A DNA stretch of 64,000 bases from an uncultured Bacteroidales bacterium. Its GTDB lineage: Bacteria; Bacteroidota; Bacteroidia; Bacteroidales; Paludibacteraceae. The notes below the pieces were generated by a model, which was not told where the DNA came from, searched no databases, and was given only the letters and a program-made list of their open reading frames with translations. Of this stretch, positions 15,214 through 25,118 are shown in pieces. Location of the stretch: the NCBI GenBank assembly GCA_902780495.1, contig CACZFM010000005.1, positions 42,469-106,468 of the forward strand, written 5' to 3'. How positions within the stretch are numbered: position 1 is the first letter of the stretch; the number at the start of each line of letters is the position of its first letter. Position numbers and translations under genes: made by a program.

Positions 15214-16611
15214 TCAATTCTTCATCAAACCGATCTTCTTCAATACTCGTTTAGCCCGGCGTTCGTTCTTTTTGTAATATTCGTTGATTGCCACATATAC
15301 AGGATGATGCGTTACGTTATACACAAATAACTGCATATCGAAATGACTTCTCCGTAACAGCTTATTGATCATCCGGCAATCGTTGAGATCCTTCGGCTTC
15401 TCGCCGCGATTATGCTTCATCTGATACAGCACATCGAGGCTAATCAGTTTCAAGCCGTGATAGTACTGATAGTTCGCCGGATTGGTGATAATCTCCTCCT
15501 TCGGATAAGGGTAATAGCACAACTGGGAGTCATGCGGAGATATAATATCATCCTCCATATTCAGACGTTCATCAATACAGAGATAATCCAAGTCATCGCT
15601 ATGGCGCATGAGCAGCACATTAAGCGGTGTGCTACCGGCTCCGCAGATATCGTCTAAATCAACACCTAGCTTCTGTGCCGTTGATTTCAAATACTCCACA
15701 TTCTCATCGAAGACCTTATCGTCCTTCGCGAACGGACGATGATTGATCGCGAAGAGCGAATTGGCATTGAAATAGGTCTCCGCCAACCAGACTGCCTCAT
15801 CATGATGGTCATTGATATGGACGCTGAAATTGCCGATATTATATATATCCCGTATCTCTGCCTTGGCTTTCACCACCTTCTCCAAATCATCACAAACAAA
15901 CACATAGACGCGAGTCGGATATTTGCCCAAAGATGCTTGCGCATGGTCTTGTGCTCCGAAATATTGGTTCTCTTCATTACCGATCCAGTCTTCCCGATCC
16001 CAGAACGAACCGTAGGACAGCTTTTTGAGATTCACCAGACCATTGTAAGTCAGGTGCAGCTCTTTCTTATAGAAGATAAGGCCATACTTATTGAGGATGG
16101 CTTCTCCCCTATCATCGTCCTTCGGATTCGTAATCGAATGCAGGTTGACAATATGCGCATGAGGATTGAGTTTCACATACTCCAGCGCACCATAATCCAT
16201 CACGGACGGATTCATCTTCTTCTCAAAGAAGAAGCGGTAGTCATAGATCTCATCCGACTCATGGGTATCATCTTCGATCTTAGGCTCAATACCCAACGCC
16301 ACACAGGCTGCCAAGCGATGTGCTCCGTCTTGAATCTCGCTATTCGAGCCCAAGGGGATAGGTGCTAATGATTGGGCATAACCATCCGCCTTGAGACTCG
16401 CAATGAGCGCATCAAAACTGTTGATGAAATCATCTGGGGTGTTCTTGGGCTTTCCGTCACTGGGGTTCAGTTCGTAGAAACCATTGAACGCACGGATATG
16501 CTCCAAATAGGCTGCACGATGGTACACGCACGGATGCTTCACGTAAAGGTACTTGAATATCAAATCAAAGCGCCTTTGGTGCAGAAATATGTCTATTGCT
16601 TTTTGCTTCAT
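15214..16611 (-). CDS. unknown two-part protein: ParB/sulfiredoxin-like N-terminus and nucleotidyltransferase-like C-terminus
   Basis: 465 residues from the ATG at 16611, 4 bp after the ABC ATPase stop; an upstream ATG at 16659 would overlap that gene. Not recognised as a named family. At about residues 85-105, SNSEIQDGAHRLAACVALG resembles the DGxHR phosphate-binding loop of ParB/sulfiredoxin-type folds. A middle part has conserved Trp and His. Towards the C-terminus, LLMRHSDDLDYLCIDERL and the later GLKLISLDVLYQMKHNRGEKPKDLNDC resemble the DXD site and helical tail of minimal nucleotidyltransferases. Second gene of the glycan operon, so a role in priming, modifying or capping the glycan is possible. 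Function is not claimed. Confidence 0.6.
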   Translation of the reverse strand: MKQKAIDIFLHQRRFDLIFKYLYVKHPCVYHRAAYLEHIRAFNGFYELNPSDGKPKNTPDDFINSFDALIASLKADGYAQSLAPIPLGSNSEIQDGAHRLAACVALGIEPKIEDDTHESDEIYDYRFFFEKKMNPSVMDYGALEYVKLNPHAHIVNLHSITNPKDDDRGEAILNKYGLIFYKKELHLTYNGLVNLKKLSYGSFWDREDWIGNEENQYFGAQDHAQASLGKYPTRVYVFVCDDLEKVVKAKAEIRDIYNIGNFSVHINDHHDEAVWLAETYFNANSLFAINHRPFAKDDKVFDENVEYLKSTAQKLGVDLDDICGAGSTPLNVLLMRHSDDLDYLCIDERLNMEDDIISPHDSQLCYYPYPKEEIITNPANYQYYHGLKLISLDVLYQMKHNRGEKPKDLNDCRMINKLLRRSHFDMQLFVYNVTHHPVYVAINEYYKKNERRAKRVLKKIGLMKN

Positions 16612-16615
16612 TTGC

Positions 16616-17863
16616 TCAGTCAATTGCTTTCCAAGTGGAGCGGAAGGCCATGGCGGCATCTTCCTTATAGGTGGTCACACGACCGATAAACTGCTCATCC
16701 TGGCGGACAGAGAAAGCCATGCACTCTTTGAGCCAGTCGAACTGCTCGAACGCACTTCCGGCCCAGAGGTTAATGCGATAGCGACCCGGACCAAGGTTCA
16801 CGCCATGGATGGTGCATTTGAACTGATAGGTCTGACCGGCTTTCAAAGGCATGGTCTGGAAAGTCGTGTCGTCCTCGTTGATGATATGGGCCATGTAATG
16901 ACCGTTATCACGGTAGATATTCACATGCAGCATCCATCGGTCGATATCGCGATGAGCAGTCACCTTTACTCGCACCTCGAGATCTTCGCCCAGGCGAACG
17001 ATTTCCTTATCGAGGCTATATTCATCGAAGCGTAAAGCGCCGGTTCCCGAACGGAGAACGAAACCCTTCTCGTTATCGCGAAGATAACAATCTACAACAT
17101 CATGGACATTGCCATCCATCTTAATTTGACCATTCTCAAGCATTATGCCACGTGTACACAGATTTTTCACACTTGCCATATTATGACTAACGAAGAGGAC
17201 GGTGCGGCCTTGGCCTTGGGAAACGTCTTTCATCTTGCCGATGGCCTTCTTCTGGAACTCGGCATCGCCTACGGCAAGAACCTCGTCCACAACGAGAATC
17301 TCCGGCTCCAGGAACGCGGCAACGGCAAAGCCCAGACGGACCATCATACCACTGGAATAACGCTTGACCGGCGTATCGATATAGCGTTCACAGCCCGAAA
17401 AATCGATAATCTCGTCCAACTTACGCGTTATCTCCTGACGCGTCATACCCAAAATAGCGCCGTTCATGTAGATATTCTCACGTCCCGTCATTTCTGTATG
17501 GAAACCCGTGCCCACTTCCAGAAGCGAACCGATGCGCCCTCTGGCACGGATAGTACCGGTGGTGGGACCTGTAACACGAGAAAGGAGTTTAAGAAGGGTT
17601 GACTTACCGGCACCGTTCTTACCGATGATGCCGACGACATCGCCCTGTTCGACTTTGAAATCAATATCGCGCAATGCCCAGACGTACTCCGAAGAGCCTT
17701 TGGAGGCACGGTCGTTGACTTCGCCCACTTTGAGATATGGATCCTCTTTGCGCAAGATGGCGGTCTGCCACCAACGATTGAGGTCGTGCGCCAGCGTACC
17801 TGTGGAGACCAATCCAAGACGATATTGCTTGCTGACGTGATTAAATTCTATTGCTGTATTCAT
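16616..17863 (-). CDS. wzt: ABC transporter ATP-binding protein, Wzt-like polysaccharide exporter
   Basis: 415 residues. Powers export of undecaprenyl-linked polysaccharide across the inner membrane. Walker A GKNGAGKST at 81-89, signature YSSGMMVRL near 172, Walker B ILVVDEVLAVGD near 195-206. The extra C-terminal domain (about 270-405) is a beta-sandwich of the Wzt kind that recognises the modified end of the glycan in O9a/O12-type systems. First gene of the minus-strand glycan operon, with its own promoter (17910-17941). The partner permease Wzm is not in the window; it may lie beyond the left edge or elsewhere. Confidence 0.9.
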   Translation of the reverse strand: MNTAIEFNHVSKQYRLGLVSTGTLAHDLNRWWQTAILRKEDPYLKVGEVNDRASKGSSEYVWALRDIDFKVEQGDVVGIIGKNGAGKSTLLKLLSRVTGPTTGTIRARGRIGSLLEVGTGFHTEMTGRENIYMNGAILGMTRQEITRKLDEIIDFSGCERYIDTPVKRYSSGMMVRLGFAVAAFLEPEILVVDEVLAVGDAEFQKKAIGKMKDVSQGQGRTVLFVSHNMASVKNLCTRGIMLENGQIKMDGNVHDVVDCYLRDNEKGFVLRSGTGALRFDEYSLDKEIVRLGEDLEVRVKVTAHRDIDRWMLHVNIYRDNGHYMAHIINEDDTTFQTMPLKAGQTYQFKCTIHGVNLGPGRYRINLWAGSAFEQFDWLKECMAFSVRQDEQFIGRVTTYKEDAAMAFRSTWKAID

Positions 17864-17909
17864 AGTGTTTATTGCGGCGGAGCCGCTATTATGCGTAGTA
17901 ATTCGAGCG

Positions 17910-17941
17910 CAAAGATAATGCTTTTTTTTCGAATATGCAAA
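17910..17941 (-). promoter_or_regulatory. promoter of the glycan operon
   Basis: TTTG (17938-17941) then 20 bp, then TATCTTTG (17910-17917) on the minus strand. The spacer contains eight consecutive A ending 4 nt before the -7 box, as in several other promoters of the window. The leader between the -7 box and the wzt start codon is about 45 nt. Confidence 0.8.
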
Positions 17942-17969
17942 TAAATATGCAATTTCATGCAGATATTCG

Positions 17970-18596
17970 TTACTTTTTCTTATTCAAGGCGGCGAGGAGG
18001 CGCTGATTGGGCGTGGTTAACGAACTATCGGCCAGACCCTTGCGCTTGGCAAACGAAGTCCAATCCTTTGCTCCTCCGGCAGCCGCAGCAGGCAAACGCA
18101 ATTGGAGGAAATGGCAATACGCAATCGCCAGTGCATCGGTGGCATCCAGATGCTTCGGCATGGCTTCATCCGGGATATGCAAAAAACGCTGTAACATATC
18201 CGCTACCTGCTCCTTCGTGGAATGACCGTTACCGGTAATCGCCATCTTGACTTTCATAGGCGAATACTCATACACAGGCAAGTCCTTGGACAGCGCCGCA
18301 GCAATGGCGACTCCCTGCGCGTGTACGATCTTAATCATCGTCTGAGGGTTCTTGTCAACGAACTGTGTCTCAATGGCTAACGAAGTAGGATGATAGGTAT
18401 CAATGAGCTCCTGCAAGAAGAAAAACTCGCGTTGCAGACGCGCATACTGACCATCCAATTTGCGCACATCCAAGCAATCGAACTTGACGATATTGACATG
18501 CTGTCCCTCCACATCCAACAAGGCATAGCCCATCAGAAGCGTACCCGGGTCAATACCCAAGATAAGTCGGTGCGGTTGCGGTTCAGAAAGCGGCAT
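17970..18596 (-). CDS. ruvC: crossover junction endodeoxyribonuclease RuvC
   Basis: 208 residues. Resolves Holliday junctions in the RuvABC pathway. Catalytic acidic residues are in place: Asp16 in LGIDPGTLLMGYALLD, Glu75 in SLAIETQF, and Asp150/Asp153 in LDATDALAIAYCH. The C-terminus is extended by about 30 residues ending in Lys, usual for Bacteroidetes. Lies 12 bp after the divIC/ftsB-like gene and ends the housekeeping run; about 50 bp beyond it lies the start of the glycan operon on the same strand. Confidence 0.95.
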   Translation of the reverse strand: MPLSEPQPHRLILGIDPGTLLMGYALLDVEGQHVNIVKFDCLDVRKLDGQYARLQREFFFLQELIDTYHPTSLAIETQFVDKNPQTMIKIVHAQGVAIAAALSKDLPVYEYSPMKVKMAITGNGHSTKEQVADMLQRFLHIPDEAMPKHLDATDALAIAYCHFLQLRLPAAAAGGAKDWTSFAKRKGLADSSLTTPNQRLLAALNKKK

Positions 18597-18608
18597 AGGA
18601 AGACAAGA

Positions 18609-18920
18609 TTAGTGTTCGTTAACGATATATACATCCTCATTTTCCGCGTGCATATAATAGTGTTCGCGCGCGTAGCGTTCCAGCGAATCGGTGTTCTTCA
18701 GGGTGCGCAAGTCGCGTTCGCAAGCCACATTCTCTTCTTGGGTCTTGTGAATCTGCTGTTTAATCTCCCTTATTTCACGTCCGCGGCTGATGAAAGCAAA
18801 GATACTCTGTTTCCTGTCCACCATAAAGATGACGGCGAACACAGCCAAGACGATGACATATTTATTGAACAGGTATTTCCGAACCTGCATCCACCTAAGG
18901 GATTGTTTTTCTTTATCCAT
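18609..18920 (-). CDS. FtsB/DivIC family septum formation protein
   Basis: 103 residues: a short cytoplasmic N-terminus, one transmembrane helix at about 20-37 (YVIVLAVFAVIFMV), then a coiled coil (IREIKQQIHKTQEEN) and the conserved tail SLERYAREHYYMHAENEDVYIV that fits the DivIC/FtsB family. Such proteins bridge FtsL and FtsQ in the divisome. Position next to ruvC and 11 bp after the lipoate ligase gene. FtsB and DivIC names cannot be separated by sequence in this phylum. Confidence 0.88.
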   Translation of the reverse strand: MDKEKQSLRWMQVRKYLFNKYVIVLAVFAVIFMVDRKQSIFAFISRGREIREIKQQIHKTQEENVACERDLRTLKNTDSLERYAREHYYMHAENEDVYIVNEH

Positions 18921-18931
18921 AGCACGTGTTT

Positions 18932-19648
18932 TTATTTGTCATACAAAAAATCAGGATCCAGATAGGTTTGTTCGATGGCATCTATCTCCTGCAGTTCCTG
19001 TCCGGTAAGCATACGTTGATTGCCCTGCGTCAACATCGCCGCCAGACGGCTCTGTATTTCCTCTATCGTACGCGGGTAGCCTTCTCCTTGGGATAGTTCG
19101 CGCAGATTGACCACCCGTTGGCGCACTGACTCCACGCCATGCTTTGCCAGTTTCTCCCGCGAGGGTGTAATAGCCTGCTGCAATGCCCCGAAGTCAACAT
19201 CCCAAAGCAAAGTGCCGTGTACAATTGTGCCGGTGGGCAGGGCATAGCACGCATTTCCACTCACTTTCCGTTCGCCCACCAATACATCGTTATGCTCGGA
19301 CTTGACAGCCGGATAGTCCATCTGCCCCAGTGCACCTGCAAGCAAATCGAGATAATGCTGAAAGACTTCTTCGCTGTGCGTGGAAGGAGAGATATAGGAA
19401 ATCATCAGGTTGCCACCATCGGCATAGACACATCCTCCCCCGCTCTTGCGACGATACATCTGCACCGCGTGTTCACGACAATAGTCCACATTCACTTCAT
19501 TCGCCATCACCTGATGACGTCCGAAAATAACAGTAGGAGACACTACCCAGAAGAAAAGCATCTCTTCCTTGACATTCTGAGCAAGATATTCCTCCATTGC
19601 CAAATACCAGACCAATCTTTTACCCGCAGGGGCTACAATCTCTTTCAT
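18932..19648 (-). CDS. lipoate-protein ligase family protein
   Basis: 238 residues. The biotin/lipoate ligase catalytic domain is clear from RRKSGGGCVYADGGN at 66-80 and the lipoyl-adenylate Lys region VGERKVSGNA. It would attach lipoate to the E2 or H proteins of 2-oxoacid or glycine-cleavage complexes. It is shorter than E. coli LplA (no full accessory C-terminal domain), as often in Bacteroidetes. An octanoyl transferase role is possible but the motif order favours ligase. It follows the guanine deaminase gene by 5 bp. Confidence 0.85.
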   Translation of the reverse strand: MKEIVAPAGKRLVWYLAMEEYLAQNVKEEMLFFWVVSPTVIFGRHQVMANEVNVDYCREHAVQMYRRKSGGGCVYADGGNLMISYISPSTHSEEVFQHYLDLLAGALGQMDYPAVKSEHNDVLVGERKVSGNACYALPTGTIVHGTLLWDVDFGALQQAITPSREKLAKHGVESVRQRVVNLRELSQGEGYPRTIEEIQSRLAAMLTQGNQRMLTGQELQEIDAIEQTYLDPDFLYDK

Positions 19649-19653
19649 CGTTC

Positions 19654-20934
19654 TTAATCCATTGGCGGCTCCGTCAGTTCTTTTCCGCGGCAGAAGCGCA
19701 CACGGATATCCCTATCGTCACCTATATAAATATATCGCTGAATACGTTGTTCTAACGTATAATTATCATAATTCAAGTAACTGTCATCCACCAGTAATGC
19801 ATCAAACTCATATCCTTCCTCAAAACTTCCCACTTTGCCAAAGAACCCTCCGCCTGCCTTGGTGGCAAGATAGAAGGCTTCACTCAGGCTGAGGAAGGGC
19901 ATTTTTCCCTGCGTCTGGGCATAAATAAGCTTACTGGTCTGAACGGCATACTGTATGATACGCAGCATGGATACATAATGTCCACCCGATATATCCGAGC
20001 CAAGCACCACAGGTATCCCGTGCTGCAAGAACATGCGCACAGGCGCCATGCCTGAGGCTATGTTGCTGTTGCTGGTAGGACAATGCACCACGTAGACACC
20101 TTGCCGCTTCATCAACCGCAATTCCTCGCCATCGGTATAGCAGCAATGCGCCATGAGCGTAGGCCGCTGTCCGAAAAGGCCGTATTTATAATAGGCTTCG
20201 CCATAGCAAGCCGTGTCAGGTTCAAGCGATTGCACCCAGTCAATCTCGCTACGGTTTTCGCTAAGGTGGGACTGCACGGGCAGTTGCAGTTCTTCCGCCA
20301 ATCGTCCCAATGCGGCAGACATATCCTCTGTGCAAGAAGGAATGAAGCGAGGCGTAACGATAGTGCCCACCAATCCGTTGTTTCCGTGCACATCCAGATA
20401 TTGCTTCAGGGCACGTGTATCGCGCACCACCTCTTCCGCCGTGTTCCGGAGCGTATCGGGACAATTTCGGTTCATTCCCACAATGCCTACCTTTGCCCCC
20501 AAGCCCGCTTGGACAAAGAAATCCGCCAACATGCGCGTTGCTTCGGGATGCACCGTGGCAAAGACACAACTACGCATCGTACCCTGCATCCACAGCTCAT
20601 GTACAAAGCGATGGTAGATACGTTCCGCGTAGGCCGTATCCTTGAATTTGGACTCTTCCGGAAAAGTATAGGTGTTCAGCCAAGGCAGCAATTCCAAATC
20701 CATCGCCAGACCGAGGTTGCGGTACTGCGGGGCATGGAGATGCATGTCGTTGAAGGCGGGAATCAGAAGCCTGTCGCCATAGTCCGTGACCTCAGCGGTA
20801 CGATACTGCTCCGGCAGTTGTTCATACACTCCGGCAATGATACCATCCTCGCGCACGCATACATACCCTCCGGGAAGGATACGGAACGCGTCAGGAGACG
20901 GCGTGTAGATAATATTAGCCCGATAAATGTTCAT
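19654..20934 (-). CDS. guaD: guanine deaminase (amidohydrolase family)
   Basis: 426 residues. Converts guanine to xanthine in purine salvage or breakdown. Metal-binding HLH (65-67) is followed by the guanine-deaminase signature APQYRNLGLAMDLELLPWL and TYTFPEE. Further ligands are in SHLSEN, MAHCCY and the final Asp in LGSDISGG. This combination separates it from other amidohydrolases such as chlorohydrolases. Overlaps the GtrA-like gene stop by 4 bp. Confidence 0.9.
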   Translation of the reverse strand: MNIYRANIIYTPSPDAFRILPGGYVCVREDGIIAGVYEQLPEQYRTAEVTDYGDRLLIPAFNDMHLHAPQYRNLGLAMDLELLPWLNTYTFPEESKFKDTAYAERIYHRFVHELWMQGTMRSCVFATVHPEATRMLADFFVQAGLGAKVGIVGMNRNCPDTLRNTAEEVVRDTRALKQYLDVHGNNGLVGTIVTPRFIPSCTEDMSAALGRLAEELQLPVQSHLSENRSEIDWVQSLEPDTACYGEAYYKYGLFGQRPTLMAHCCYTDGEELRLMKRQGVYVVHCPTSNSNIASGMAPVRMFLQHGIPVVLGSDISGGHYVSMLRIIQYAVQTSKLIYAQTQGKMPFLSLSEAFYLATKAGGGFFGKVGSFEEGYEFDALLVDDSYLNYDNYTLEQRIQRYIYIGDDRDIRVRFCRGKELTEPPMD

Positions 20935-21380
20935 TCTGCTATTGGTTCTTCTTCTGTTTGTTTTTTCTTAAAGAACAGGCGGACGACAAAGAAGTTAACC
21001 ACACCGGCTATCAAGATACTGCCTATCCCTGCCATATCGGCATTCAAGCCTATGGCGGGAAGCATCAATAGCCACAGGAGGCCATTCTGTATTCCCCAGT
21101 TAAGTAGACGTCCGACAGCAAATCCGCTGATGGTCTTCATTCCTACCTTTGTCTCGAAAACATAGACCACCTGCATTATATAGTTGGCTATCATTTCCAG
21201 GATGAATCCCAGATTGAAGGCAATCGTCACATAGGCAGGGAGAGAGGGGAAATAGGTCTCAAAGAGCCATAGGAAGAAATAATAGATACCGTACTGGACT
21301 ATTGTTCCCAGCGTTCCTACAACCGTAAACCGCACTGCATGACGGGCATTGGTGGGGAGTTTAGAAGATAGGAGTTTCAT
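20931..21380 (-). CDS. GtrA family membrane protein
   Basis: 149 residues from the ATG at 21380, 17 bp after alaS; an open frame upstream overlaps alaS and is not conserved-looking. Four membrane helices and the start HAVRFTVVGTLGTIVQYGIYY match the GtrA family, putative flippases or carriers of polyprenyl-linked sugars in wall and O-antigen glucosylation. No glycosyltransferase is adjacent in this run, so its partner must lie elsewhere. C-terminus is Lys- then Glu-rich. Confidence 0.87.
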   Translation of the reverse strand: MKLLSSKLPTNARHAVRFTVVGTLGTIVQYGIYYFFLWLFETYFPSLPAYVTIAFNLGFILEMIANYIMQVVYVFETKVGMKTISGFAVGRLLNWGIQNGLLWLLMLPAIGLNADMAGIGSILIAGVVNFFVVRLFFKKKQTEEEPIAE

Positions 21381-21397
21381 ATTTCTTTCCGTTTGTT

Positions 21398-24025
21398 TCA
21401 GATTGCGAGTTGACCGAGTATTTCCTGCATGGCATCTTTCAGTCCATCCACGTTCCGTCCGCCTGCGGTTGCCCATTGGGGTTGTCCGCCGCCGCCACCC
21501 TGGATGTGCCGTGCCGCTGCCTTGATGATCTGACCGGCATTCAGTCCGGTATCCACCAGGGGTTGAGAAAGGAAGAGTGCAATCTGCGGTTTGCCCTGGT
21601 CGGCCGTGGCAGCGACAAAAGCAAACTTCACATCCGCAAACTTACCTTTCATCATCGGCAGTACGCCGCGTATCATTGTATTGTCGGCCTCGCCTTCCAA
21701 GCGCACGAGACGGATACCGTTCACTTCCTCCGCGCGTTCCAGCAAACGAGCAGCATACTGCGCCAGACGTTCGTTCATAAATTCCTCCGCCTGTTTCTTC
21801 AGAGAAGCATTCTCGTCAATTGCCTTATGGATGGCTGCCACCAGATCAGGCGCATTGTTAAGAACAGTACGCAGATTGTTCATCATATCCTGCATGGTGT
21901 AATAGAGTTCATCGGCTTTTGCCGCGGTGACAGCTTCGATACGCCGTACTCCTGCCGCCACACTGGTTTCCATCAGGATACGCACCGAGCCGATGACGCC
22001 CGTTGCAGGGACATGGCAACCTCCGCAGAGCTCCACAGAGGGGCCATACTTAATGACGCGCACATCATCGCCATACTTCTCCCCGAACAACGCCATCGCC
22101 CCCATCGCTTTGGCTTCCGCAATAGGTGTATGACGGCTTTCCTCCAGGGGATAATTGGCACGGATAATGTCGTTGGCCAGTATTTCCACGCGGCGCAGTT
22201 CGTCCGGTGTCACCTTCTGGAAGTGCGAGAAGTCGAAGCGCAGGCTGTCGGCGGTGACCAAACTACCCTTTTGCTCCACATGCGTGCCCAAAACCTGACG
22301 AAGGGCATAATGAACGATATGCGTAGCCGAATGGTTGCAACTGATGGCCTGACGGCGTTCGGTGGCAATTGCGGCCGTGACAGTCCGTCCTGCTACCGTG
22401 AGCCATTCGGGCAAGGATGCCAATATATGCACGGGCAATCCGTTTTCCTTTTTAGTATCCAAAATCTGCACTTGCTCACCCTTGTAGGTCAGCACGCCCG
22501 TATCACCGATTTCTCCACCCATCTCGGCATAGAAAGGTGTCTTACCCAAGACTACTTGGTAGAAGGTTTTTCCTTTCTGGCTTACCTGACGATAGCGCAA
22601 CACTTCCGTTTCACATTCCCATTCATCATATCCGACAAACTCTGTCTCTCCCTCGCGAAGCACCTGCCAATCGCCAAGGTCTTGCCTATTCGCGCTACGC
22701 CCCATCTCTTTTTGATGTGCCAGTGCGCGGTTGTATTCCTCTTCGTTGGTGGTCATATTGTTTTCGCGGAGGATCAGTTCCGTCAAATCCAACGGGAAGC
22801 CATAGGTATCTTTCAGGGTGAATACATCCACACCTGATATTTCCGTTTTGCCCGCTGCACGAGCATCGGCAATAAGCTTATCCAACAGTCCGATACCCTT
22901 ATCCAATGTACGGAGGAATGCTTCTTCTTCCGCTTTGATGACCGGCGTTATCTGCTGCTCCTGCTTACGGAGTTCGGGATAGGCATCCCCCATATCGGCA
23001 ATGAGTTGGGGCACCAGTTTATAGAGGAAGGCTTCACGTTGCTCCAAGAAGGTATAGCCATAGCGTACGGCACGGCGCAGGATGCGACGGATGACGTAAC
23101 CCGCTTTCTCGTTAGAGGGCAACTGACCATCGGTGATGGCGAAAGCGATGGTACGGATATGGTCGGCTATCACGCGCATGGCGATATCCGTTTTCTCATC
23201 TTTGCCATACTGACAGCTACAGAGTTCGCCAATCTTGCGCAACATCGGTTGGAAGACATCGGTATCGTAATTGGACTGCTTGCCTTGGATGGTGCGTACC
23301 AGCCGTTCAAAACCCATACCGGTATCAATCACTTTGTTGGGCAATTCCTCCAGACTTCCGTCCGCTTTGCGGTTGTACTGCATAAAGACAAGGTTCCAAA
23401 TCTCGATGACCTGCGGATGGTCTTTGTTCACCAATTCGCGTCCGGGTGTTTTGGCTTTCTCCTCTTCCGAACGACTGTCCACATGAATCTCCGAGCAGGG
23501 TCCGCAAGGTCCGGTGTCACCCATTTCCCAGAAATTGTCGTGTTTGTTCCCGTTGAGGATATGGTCTTTGGGCAGATGCTTCTCCCAAAAGGCCGCTGCC
23601 TCATTGTCTCGCTCCAGGCCTTCGGAAGCCGAGCCTTCGAAAACGGTGGCATATAAGTTTGCGGGGTCTATCTTCAGGACATCCACAATATATTCCCAGG
23701 CAAAGTCAATCGCTTCGCGTTTGAAGTAATCGCCGAAGGACCAGTTTCCCAACATCTCGAACATGGTATGATGATAGGTATCGTGTCCCACTTCTTCGAG
23801 GTCGTTATGTTTACCGCTTACGCGGAGACACTTCTGGCTGTCTGCGACACGGGGATACTTGACGGGATCGTTTCCCAAGATGATGCCTTTCCATGGGTTC
23901 ATTCCCGCATTGGTGAACATCAATGTAGGGTCATCTTTGATGACCATCGGGGCACTTGGTACGACCTGATGCCCTTTACTTGCCATAAAGTCCAGAAAGG
24001 ACTTTCTAATTTCTTGCGCTGTCAT
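21398..24025 (-). CDS. alaS: alanyl-tRNA synthetase
   Basis: 875 residues, full length. Aminoacylation core at the N-terminus ([33 protein letters not shown]), the editing domain with its zinc site ([10 protein letters not shown] and CGGCHV) and the Gly-rich C-Ala domain ([14 protein letters not shown]). The start overlaps the pdxA stop by 20 bp. Essential; charges tRNA-Ala and clears misacylated Ser and Gly. Confidence 0.98.
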   Translation of the reverse strand: MTAQEIRKSFLDFMASKGHQVVPSAPMVIKDDPTLMFTNAGMNPWKGIILGNDPVKYPRVADSQKCLRVSGKHNDLEEVGHDTYHHTMFEMLGNWSFGDYFKREAIDFAWEYIVDVLKIDPANLYATVFEGSASEGLERDNEAAAFWEKHLPKDHILNGNKHDNFWEMGDTGPCGPCSEIHVDSRSEEEKAKTPGRELVNKDHPQVIEIWNLVFMQYNRKADGSLEELPNKVIDTGMGFERLVRTIQGKQSNYDTDVFQPMLRKIGELCSCQYGKDEKTDIAMRVIADHIRTIAFAITDGQLPSNEKAGYVIRRILRRAVRYGYTFLEQREAFLYKLVPQLIADMGDAYPELRKQEQQITPVIKAEEEAFLRTLDKGIGLLDKLIADARAAGKTEISGVDVFTLKDTYGFPLDLTELILRENNMTTNEEEYNRALAHQKEMGRSANRQDLGDWQVLREGETEFVGYDEWECETEVLRYRQVSQKGKTFYQVVLGKTPFYAEMGGEIGDTGVLTYKGEQVQILDTKKENGLPVHILASLPEWLTVAGRTVTAAIATERRQAISCNHSATHIVHYALRQVLGTHVEQKGSLVTADSLRFDFSHFQKVTPDELRRVEILANDIIRANYPLEESRHTPIAEAKAMGAMALFGEKYGDDVRVIKYGPSVELCGGCHVPATGVIGSVRILMETSVAAGVRRIEAVTAAKADELYYTMQDMMNNLRTVLNNAPDLVAAIHKAIDENASLKKQAEEFMNERLAQYAARLLERAEEVNGIRLVRLEGEADNTMIRGVLPMMKGKFADVKFAFVAATADQGKPQIALFLSQPLVDTGLNAGQIIKAAARHIQGGGGGQPQWATAGGRNVDGLKDAMQEILGQLAI

Positions 24026-25097
24026 TATCTTTGTTTTCGTCTGGTTTCTTGTTTGCTACTCTGGGTTCCACCTTCAGGGGATTCTTCAGCAGTTCCTTGT
24101 TTTCTTCGCGTGTACGCAGCAGGTCGATAGCCATATACAACGCGTGCTGGAAGGACTGCGGATTGGCTGTATTCTTGCCTGCCAACTCATAGGCCGTGCC
24201 ATGATCGGGCGAGGTACGGATAATGCTCAAGCCCGCCGTAAAGTTGACACCGTTCATATCCAGGGTCTTGAAAGGAATCAGTCCCTGGTCGTGATACATT
24301 GCCAATACCGCATCAAAATGAGCGAACTTGCCCGATCCGAAGAAACCATCCGCCGAGTAAGGACCAAAGACGCATAGTCCTTCGTCTATGGCTTTTTTCA
24401 CTGCCGGTGTGATGATGGTCTGCTCTTCCGTCCCGATCAGTCCGTTATCGCCTGCATGAGGATTGAGCGCGAGTACGGCAATGCGCGGTTCGCGGATGGT
24501 GAAGTCACTCTTCAGCGTTTCGTTCAGGGTGCGGAGTTTAGCGAGGATGCGTTCTTCGGTTATCTGCGCCGGCACTTTGCTGATGGGCGTATGGTTGCAA
24601 ACCAATGCGACACGCATCGCCTGGCTAACCATCATCATCAGCGAACTCTTGCCTTCTCCGAAGACATGAGTCAGATACTCCGTATGTCCCGAATAGCGGA
24701 ACTCGTCGGACTGGATATTCTCCTTATTGATAGGTGCAGTGACGAGCACTTGCACTTTTCCGTCTTTCAAGTCTTGACAGGCACGTTTGAGACTAGCATA
24801 GGATGCTTTACCCGCTTCCGGCGTAGATTCGCCCAATTTGCAAGGCGTGTCATCGGGATAGCAGGTTATCATGTTTAGTCGTCCGTCCTTTGCCTGCGCG
24901 GCATCTTCTATCAGATTGAACTGCAGGTTTCTGTATTCTTCGCTTAAAGTCTGTGCATGGATTTTGGCTATTTGCGCATTGCCATACACAATGGGTTTGC
25001 ATATTTCGCAGATATGCGGGTCGGCTATACCTTTGAGGATAATCTCATAGCCCACTCCGTTGATGTCACCTGCTGTGATTGCTACGATTGGTTTCAT
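24006..25097 (-). CDS. pdxA: 4-hydroxythreonine-4-phosphate dehydrogenase
   Basis: 363 residues. Oxidises 4-phosphohydroxythreonine in the DXP-dependent pyridoxal phosphate pathway. The start [28 protein letters not shown] and HYDQGL-type metal site ([14 protein letters not shown]) with GTAYELAG near the end are diagnostic. The C-terminal tail is about 30 residues longer than the core and charged, and overlaps alaS. It follows the nitroreductase gene by 21 bp. Confidence 0.95.
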   Translation of the reverse strand: MKPIVAITAGDINGVGYEIILKGIADPHICEICKPIVYGNAQIAKIHAQTLSEEYRNLQFNLIEDAAQAKDGRLNMITCYPDDTPCKLGESTPEAGKASYASLKRACQDLKDGKVQVLVTAPINKENIQSDEFRYSGHTEYLTHVFGEGKSSLMMMVSQAMRVALVCNHTPISKVPAQITEERILAKLRTLNETLKSDFTIREPRIAVLALNPHAGDNGLIGTEEQTIITPAVKKAIDEGLCVFGPYSADGFFGSGKFAHFDAVLAMYHDQGLIPFKTLDMNGVNFTAGLSIIRTSPDHGTAYELAGKNTANPQSFQHALYMAIDLLRTREENKELLKNPLKVEPRVANKKPDENKDNDSARN

Positions 25098-25118
25098 GAT
25101 TGTTTATGTATTGTCTTT

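Noticed and set aside
21410..22837. 475-residue open frame on the plus strand
   Set aside because: Lies wholly opposite alaS and shows no recognisable domain; a shadow of a codon-biased gene.
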